Source: Massilia aurea (GTDB lineage: Bacteria; Pseudomonadota; Gammaproteobacteria; Burkholderiales; Burkholderiaceae_D). From it: a stretch of 64,000 bases of DNA. Position numbers and translations under genes: made by a program. Under the pieces are notes generated by a model. The model did not search any database, had not been told where the DNA came from, and worked only from the letters and a program-made list of their open reading frames with translations. How positions within the stretch are numbered: the first letter of the stretch is position 1; every line of letters starts with the position of its first letter. This document shows positions 59,099 through 64,000 of the stretch, piece after piece. Where the stretch lies: contig NZ_JACHBX010000003.1 of assembly GCF_014200505.1 (NCBI RefSeq), positions 372,001 to 436,000 on the forward strand, in the 5' to 3' direction.

Positions 59099-59198
59099 GT
59101 AGGGTGGACGGCTATGCCGTCCACGCGTTCAACGTAACCTGGAATGCCACGATGCGTAGTTGGTTTGAACGCGTGGGCGGGTAACCCGCCCACCCTAC
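59099..59198. repeat. 100-bp hairpin repeat, copy 2
   Basis: Same plan and exact length as the copy at 48055-48154. The end hairpins are GTGGACGGC-TAT-GCCGTCCAC (59104-59124) and GTGGGCGGG-TAA-CCCGCCCAC (59173-59193). A central 32 bases contain TGG-N4-CCA. The right arm has changed an A-T pair to G-C on both strands of the hairpin. It lies between the tal terminator and the end of the TetR gene. Confidence 0.9.
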
Positions 59199-59223
59199 GT
59201 CGGACTATCTATTTACAGCGCGC

Positions 59224-59841
59224 TCAGCGTGCGCGCAAGCCTGCCATGTAGGTATCGATCAGCTCCGCGCCCAGGTCCACCAGCTCGAATGCGCCTGGCT
59301 CGAAGATCCAGTTGCGGATCAGGCCGTCGAGCATCACCCAGACCGACATCGACGCCTTGCGCGGATCGACCGTGGCCGGCAGCGTGCCGTCGGCCACGGC
59401 TTGCGTGAACTGATCCTGCAGCCGGCCGCGCCAGCGCGCTACCGATTCGCGCTTGTGCGCGCGCGCTGAATCGACCTCGTCGGTAAATTCAGTCTTGAGC
59501 GTGGCGATCTCGAACACGCGGCGCGCCTTTTCATCGCCCTCCACGATCTGCAGCACCGCCAGCATTTCGTTGCGCAGGCTTTGCAGCGGATCGGTGTCCG
59601 CGCGTTCGCCTGCCAGCTTCACGGCAGCATCCATCGGCATCGTGGCGCGTTCCATCATGGCGCTGAACACGGCGCCCTTGTCGACAAAATGCCAATAAAT
59701 TGCGCCGCGCGTCACGCCCGCTGCGGTAGCAATATGCTGTAAAGTTGTTCTTGAAACGCCATGTTTTGCGAACAAAATTTCTGCTGCGTCAAGGATGCTA
59801 TCGCGTGTTGCGGCGGCTTCTTCTTTCGTCCTGCGGACCAT
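59224..59841 (-). CDS. TetR-family efflux regulator (AcrR/TtgR type)
   Basis: A 205-residue repressor with the N-terminal TetR helix-turn-helix 'MVRRTKEEAAATRDSILDAAEILF', then 'TTLQHIATAAGVTRGAIYWHFVDKGAVF' (about 30-57), typical of AcrR/TtgR. A C-terminal ligand-binding domain follows ('SMSVWVMLDGLIRNWIFEPGAF'). It diverges from the acrAB-like operon, and a 24-bp operator-like near-palindrome lies between the two. It should repress the pump until a drug or metabolite binds. The start at 59841 is chosen by homology; the frame is open to 59859. Confidence 0.92.
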   Translation of the reverse strand: MVRRTKEEAAATRDSILDAAEILFAKHGVSRTTLQHIATAAGVTRGAIYWHFVDKGAVFSAMMERATMPMDAAVKLAGERADTDPLQSLRNEMLAVLQIVEGDEKARRVFEIATLKTEFTDEVDSARAHKRESVARWRGRLQDQFTQAVADGTLPATVDPRKASMSVWVMLDGLIRNWIFEPGAFELVDLGAELIDTYMAGLRAR

Positions 59842-59881
59842 ATTCGGGGGGTACTCCAAAATTACAGGGGGGCAAACATTT

Positions 59882-59905
59882 TACATACAGTCGTGATAGT
59901 ATATA
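59882..59905. promoter_or_regulatory. AcrR-type operator between regulator and pump genes
   Basis: A 24-base near-palindrome, TACATACAGT-CGTG-ATAGTATATA. It agrees at about 19 of 24 positions with the E. coli AcrR operator as I remember it (TACATACATT-TGTG-AATGTATGTA). It lies 40 bases from the regulator start and 100 bases from the adaptor start. Confidence 0.75.
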
Positions 59906-60004
59906 AAACTATTTGCAAAAGCCAGTGTTGATATCACCCTTCGCCATGTTTTCCTGAGCGCCGGGTGACGTCGACGCGTTACTAACTAGAAGGAAGCACA
60001 CGTA

Positions 60005-61327
60005 ATGCGCCCTGCCCAATCCTCGTCCCCGTCCCTGACCCGGGTCGCTGCCGCCACTCTGGCAGCCCTGGTTCTGTTATCCGCCTGCGGCAAGAAAGAT
60101 GCAGCCCCAGCCGGCGCCGCCCCTGGCGGCCAGCAAGCTCCAGCCGTCCAGGCCGGTATCATCACCACCAAGATCGAAACCGTCGCATTGCAGACCGAGC
60201 TGCCAGCCCGCGTCGAGGCAATCCGCACCGCCCAGGTTCGCGCCCGCGTCGATGGCAATGTCCAGAAACGCCTGTTCACCGAGGGCAGCATGGTCAAGCA
60301 GGGCCAGGCGCTGTATCAGATCGACGCTGCACCGTACCAGGCGCAGGTTGCTTCCGCCCAGGCTGACCTGGCACGTGCCCAGGCCAATCTGGTCGCGGCC
60401 AAGTCGATTGCCGATCGCTACAAGCCGCTGGTCGAAGCCGCTGCTGTCAGCAAACAGGAATTCGACAACGCCGTCGCGGCGCAACGCCAGGGTGAAGCCG
60501 AAGTGGCCGCCGCCCGTGCGCAGGTCCGCGTGGCGCAGATCAATCTGGGCTACACCAACGTCAATGCACCGATCTCCGGCCGCATCGGCCGTTCGCTGGT
60601 GACCGAAGGTGCGCTGGTCTCGGCGACCCAGTCGACCGAGCTGGCCCTGATCCAGCAGACCGACCGCATGTACCTGAACATCACCCAATCGGCCAACGAT
60701 CTGCAGCGTCTGCGCAAGCAGGCCGGCGGCAAGATCGATGCCGAGCTGCCAGTCACGGTCGTGCTTGACGACGGTACCGTGCTGCCACGCAAGGGCAAGC
60801 TGCTGTTCTCGGACGTGACCGTCGACGAAACGAGCGGTCAGGTCACGCTGCGCGCTGCCATCGACAATCCGGACAACGCCCTGCTGCCAGGCCAGTACGC
60901 ACGCGTGCGCCTGTCGCAGTCGGAAACGCGCGGCATCCTGGTGCCACAGCAAGCGGTCACCCGTGGCGGCCAGAACGGCGATACCGTGATGGTCATCGGC
61001 GCCGACAACAAGCCAGTGTCCCGCACGGTCAAGATCGCGTCGCAGCAAGGCGAGAGCTGGATCGTCATCGACGGCCTGAAAGAAGGCGAAAACGTGATGG
61101 TGGATGGCTTCCAGAAGCTGCAGATGCTGCCGCCAGGTACCCCGGTCAAGCCGGTGCCATGGACCCCGGCCGGCACCCAGGCGCCAGCCCAGGCAGGCGC
61201 TCCGACGGCTCAGCCGAACGCTGCCGGTGCTCAGGCCGCCGCTGGTGCGAATGCTTCCGGTGCACGCACCCCGAGTTCCGGTTCGCCGGCTGCGGGTGCA
61301 ACGACCCCGGCCAACAGCAGCCGCTAA
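60005..61327 (+). CDS. AcrA/MexA-like RND periplasmic adaptor lipoprotein
   Basis: A 440-residue membrane-fusion lipoprotein: lipobox LLSAC with the lipidated Cys at about residue 28, then 'LPARVEAIRTAQVRARVDGNVQKRLFTEGS', a coiled-coil hairpin (about 110-165) and 'NAPISGRIGRSLVTEGALV'. The last 55 residues are an unusual Ala/Pro/Gly-rich tail. It joins the inner-membrane RND pump (next gene) to an outer-membrane channel. It starts the operon under the divergent TetR regulator, with the pump 24 bases downstream. Confidence 0.94.
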   Translation: MRPAQSSSPSLTRVAAATLAALVLLSACGKKDAAPAGAAPGGQQAPAVQAGIITTKIETVALQTELPARVEAIRTAQVRARVDGNVQKRLFTEGSMVKQGQALYQIDAAPYQAQVASAQADLARAQANLVAAKSIADRYKPLVEAAAVSKQEFDNAVAAQRQGEAEVAAARAQVRVAQINLGYTNVNAPISGRIGRSLVTEGALVSATQSTELALIQQTDRMYLNITQSANDLQRLRKQAGGKIDAELPVTVVLDDGTVLPRKGKLLFSDVTVDETSGQVTLRAAIDNPDNALLPGQYARVRLSQSETRGILVPQQAVTRGGQNGDTVMVIGADNKPVSRTVKIASQQGESWIVIDGLKEGENVMVDGFQKLQMLPPGTPVKPVPWTPAGTQAPAQAGAPTAQPNAAGAQAAAGANASGARTPSSGSPAAGATTPANSSR

Positions 61328-61351
61328 GAATAAAACGAACAGGACTTTTCA

Positions 61352-64000
61352 ATGGCACGTTTTTTTATTGACCGCCCAATTTTTGCATGGGTGATCGCGC
61401 TGTTCATCATGGTGCTGGGTACTGTTGCGATCAAGCAGTTGCCGATCGCCCAATACCCATCCGTGGCGCCACCCGCGATCGTCGTCAACGTCACCTACCC
61501 GGGTGCGTCGGCGCAGACTCTGGAGGATTCCGTCATCTCGATTATCGAACGCGAGATGAACGGTGCCCAGGGCATGATCTACATGGAATCGACCAGCCAG
61601 GCCAACGGCACTGGCTCGATTACCATTTCCTTCGAGACCGGCACTGATCCGGAACTGGCCCAGGTTGACGTTCAGAACCGCCTGTCGCGCGCGACCCCGC
61701 GTCTGCCGCCGGCGGTGACGCAGCAAGGTGTGCGCGTCGACAAGTCGCGCTCGAACTTCCTGCTGTTTACGATCCTGTCGTCGGATGACCCGAAGATGGA
61801 CAATATTGCGCTGGGCGACTACGCCTCGCGCAATGTGCTGCCTGAAATCCAGCGTATTACCGGCGTTGGCCAGGCCCAGCTGTTCGGTACCGAGAAGGCC
61901 ATGCGGATCTGGATCGATCCAACCAAGCTGGTCGGCTTTAACCTGTCGCCCGCTGACGTCACGAGCGCGATCTCGCAGCAGAATGCCCAGGTCGCATCGG
62001 GCACGATCGGTGACTTGCCAATTGCGCAAGGCCAGCAGATCAGCGCCACCGTCATCGTGACGGGCCAGCTGTCGAACGTCGAGCAGTTTGGCAACATCGT
62101 GCTGCGCGCCAACCAGGACGGCTCGACCGTGCGCCTGAAGGACGTCGCCCGCATCGAAGTCGGCGGCCAGTCGTACAGCACCACGGCGCGCCTGAACGGC
62201 AAGCCATCGGCAGGTATCGGCGTGCAGCTGGCGCCATCCGGTAACGCCCTGGAAACCGCGGAACTGATCAAGGCCCGCATGGCAGAGCTGCAGAAGCTCT
62301 TCCCGAACGGCATCAAGTACTCGATTCCTTACGACTCCACCACCTTCATCTCGATTTCGATCGAGCAAGTGGTCCACACGCTGATCGAAGCGATCGTGCT
62401 GGTGTTCCTGGTGATGTACCTGTTCCTGCAGAACTTCCGCTACACGCTGATCCCAACCATCGTGGTGCCAATCGCACTGCTGGGCTCGTTCGCCTGCCTG
62501 CTGGCGATGGGCTTCTCGATCAACGTGCTGACCATGTTCGGCATGGTGCTGGTGATTGGTATCGTCGTCGATGATGCCATTGTGGTGGTCGAGAACGTCG
62601 AGCGCATCATGAGCGAAGAAGGCTTGCCGCCGCTGGAAGCCACGCGCAAGGCAATGGGCCAGATTTCGGGCGCCATCATCGGCGTGACCGTGGTCCTGAT
62701 CGCCGTGTTCGTGCCGCTGGCATTCTTTGCCGGCGCGGTCGGTAACATCTACCGCCAGTTCTCGGTGGTCATGGTCACCTCGATCGCCTTCTCGGCGTTC
62801 CTGGCACTGTCGCTGACCCCGGCGCTGTGCGCGCACCTGCTCAAACCCGTCGAAGCCGGTCACCACAATGACAAGAAGGGCTTCTTTGGCTGGTTCAACC
62901 GCAAGTTCACCACCGGCGCCAAGAAATATGAAGGCTTCGTTGGCGCCCTGATGAAGCGTGCCGGCCGCTGGATGGTCGTGTTTGCCGTGCTGGTCGTCGT
63001 GGTCGGCGTGCTGTTCACGCGCCTGCCGAATTCGTTCCTGCCGAACGAAGACCAGGGCTACGTGATCGCCAACGTCCAGCTGCCGCCAGGCGCGACTGCC
63101 GAACGTACCGGCGCCGTCCTGCGTTCGATGGAAGAGTTCGTGATGAAGCAGCCGGAAACGGCCAACATCGTGGCCATTACCGGCTTCTCGTTCTCGGGCC
63201 AGGGCCAGAACATGGGTCTGGCGTTCATCCCGATGAAGGCATGGGACGAGCGCAAGGGCGACGGTCAGGACGCGCAATCGTTCGCGGGCCGCATCACCGG
63301 TCACATGGGCGCGCTGCGCGACTCGTTCATCTTCGTGGTGAGCCCGCCGCCGATCCCGGAACTGGGTACCGGTACCGGCTTCTCGTTCCGCCTGCAGGAT
63401 CGTGCCGGCAACGGCCACGCTGCCCTGCTGGCCGCGCGTAACCAGATGCTGGGCATGGCGTCGCAGAGCAAGATCCTGACGGGCATGCGTCCGGAAGGTC
63501 TGGAAGATGCACCGCAGCTCAAGCTGAACATCGACCGCGACAAGGCGCAAGCCCTGGGCGTGACCTTCGCTGCGATCAACACGGCGCTGTCGACATCGAT
63601 GGGTTCGTCGTACGTCAATGACTTCCCGAACGGTGGCCGCCTGCAGCGCGTGATCGTGCAGGCCGATGCGCCCCAGCGTATGCAGCCGGACGACTTGCTG
63701 CGCATCAATGCGATGAATACCCAGGGCCAGCCGGTGCCGATGTCGTCGTTCGCGACTACTGAATGGACCACCGGCCCGATGCAGACCAACCGCTACAACG
63801 GCTACCCTGCAATGAAGCTGACCGGTGAACCGGCGCCTGGTTACTCGAGCGGCGAAGCGCTGGACGAAATGCAGCGCCTGGCCGAGCGCCTGCCGCCTGG
63901 CTTCTCGTATGAGTGGACCGGCCAGTCGCGCGAAGAGCTGCTGTCGGGTTCGACCGTGTTCATCCTGATCGGCTTCGCGCTGCTCGCGGTGTTCCTGGCC
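61352..64000 (+). CDS. AcrB/MexB-like RND efflux transporter (3' end outside window)
   Basis: The first 883 codons of an HAE1-family drug/proton antiporter, open to the window end. 'MARFFIDRPIFAWVIALFIM' is the standard start with TM1. The proton-relay aspartates occur in 'GIVVDDAIVVVENVERI' in TM4. Porter-domain segments such as 'YPGASAQTLEDSV' and 'LFGTEKAMRIWIDP' are normal. The full protein should be about 1040-1060 residues, so roughly 160 remain outside. With the adaptor it forms an inner-membrane multidrug pump; whether an outer-membrane channel gene follows cannot be seen. Confidence 0.96.
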   Translation, partial: MARFFIDRPIFAWVIALFIMVLGTVAIKQLPIAQYPSVAPPAIVVNVTYPGASAQTLEDSVISIIEREMNGAQGMIYMESTSQANGTGSITISFETGTDPELAQVDVQNRLSRATPRLPPAVTQQGVRVDKSRSNFLLFTILSSDDPKMDNIALGDYASRNVLPEIQRITGVGQAQLFGTEKAMRIWIDPTKLVGFNLSPADVTSAISQQNAQVASGTIGDLPIAQGQQISATVIVTGQLSNVEQFGNIVLRANQDGSTVRLKDVARIEVGGQSYSTTARLNGKPSAGIGVQLAPSGNALETAELIKARMAELQKLFPNGIKYSIPYDSTTFISISIEQVVHTLIEAIVLVFLVMYLFLQNFRYTLIPTIVVPIALLGSFACLLAMGFSINVLTMFGMVLVIGIVVDDAIVVVENVERIMSEEGLPPLEATRKAMGQISGAIIGVTVVLIAVFVPLAFFAGAVGNIYRQFSVVMVTSIAFSAFLALSLTPALCAHLLKPVEAGHHNDKKGFFGWFNRKFTTGAKKYEGFVGALMKRAGRWMVVFAVLVVVVGVLFTRLPNSFLPNEDQGYVIANVQLPPGATAERTGAVLRSMEEFVMKQPETANIVAITGFSFSGQGQNMGLAFIPMKAWDERKGDGQDAQSFAGRITGHMGALRDSFIFVVSPPPIPELGTGTGFSFRLQDRAGNGHAALLAARNQMLGMASQSKILTGMRPEGLEDAPQLKLNIDRDKAQALGVTFAAINTALSTSMGSSYVNDFPNGGRLQRVIVQADAPQRMQPDDLLRINAMNTQGQPVPMSSFATTEWTTGPMQTNRYNGYPAMKLTGEPAPGYSSGEALDEMQRLAERLPPGFSYEWTGQSREELLSGSTVFILIGFALLAVFLA

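Noticed and set aside
61349..63550. 733-codon open frame opposite the acrB-like gene
   Set aside because: It is fully antisense to a well-supported RND transporter, and its composition (many His, Asp, Arg, Gln) is that of a shadow frame.

Overview
The window looks like chromosome of a free-living, motile betaproteobacterium of the Oxalobacteraceae (Massilia/Duganella/Janthinobacterium type). This is an inference from the high GC, a Bug-type solute receptor, two TonB-dependent receptors, four chemotaxis receptors, an AcrA/AcrB system under a TetR regulator, and an Entner-Doudoroff gene set with HexR-like operators. No rRNA, tRNA, CRISPR array, prophage or conjugation gene was seen. Coding density is high and no gene-free stretch exceeds 300 bases.

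Layout. 1-2.7 kb: methyltransferase, DUF4230 protein and an orphan Bug receptor with a clear terminator. 2.7-5.3 kb: an accessory patch with one intact IS1595-family element, an unrecognised six-helix membrane protein and the broken N-terminal half of a second, divergent IS1595 transposase. 5.4-9.6 kb: a Tat-exported SDR, a NERD-nuclease/UvrD-type helicase and a PRC-barrel protein. 9.6-20 kb: housekeeping genes hrpA, argA, yggX and rpiA with a small lipoprotein, then a MacA/MacB-like export operon.

20-31.2 kb is the most distinctive locus. An XRE-cupin regulator faces a tightly coupled seven-gene operon: membrane-anchored serine hydrolase, enolase-superfamily epimerase (DgcA-like), POT-family peptide transporter (frameshifted), TonB receptor, DUF1611 protein (DgcN-like), second serine hydrolase and M19 dipeptidase lipoprotein. 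Together these read as a pathway that takes up and dismantles D-Glu-containing peptides, such as peptidoglycan fragments, and turns D-Glu into the L form through N-acetyl intermediates.

31.5-37.1 kb holds three tandem paralogous chemotaxis receptors with near-identical signalling domains, similar leaders and covarying 3' hairpins. 37.1-42.3 kb is a LysR-controlled carboxylate locus (CitMHS transporter, AtuA-family enzyme plus its small partner, porin). 42.4-59 kb holds central sugar metabolism: edd-eda (with two peptidase-like genes trailing in the same direction), pgi, an SMP-30 lactonase, zwf-hexR and transaldolase. 15-bp HexR-like boxes lie before edd, pgi and zwf. No classical pgl or glk is present, so the SMP-30 protein may supply the lactonase step. 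Two 100-bp hairpin repeats follow pgi and tal. Between these genes lie a TonB receptor, a soluble chemotaxis transducer, an S41 peptidase and a free-methionine-sulfoxide reductase.

59.2-64 kb: a TetR/AcrR-type regulator diverges from an acrAB-like efflux operon. A 24-bp near-palindrome closely resembling the E. coli AcrR operator lies between them. The acrB-like gene runs off the window end.
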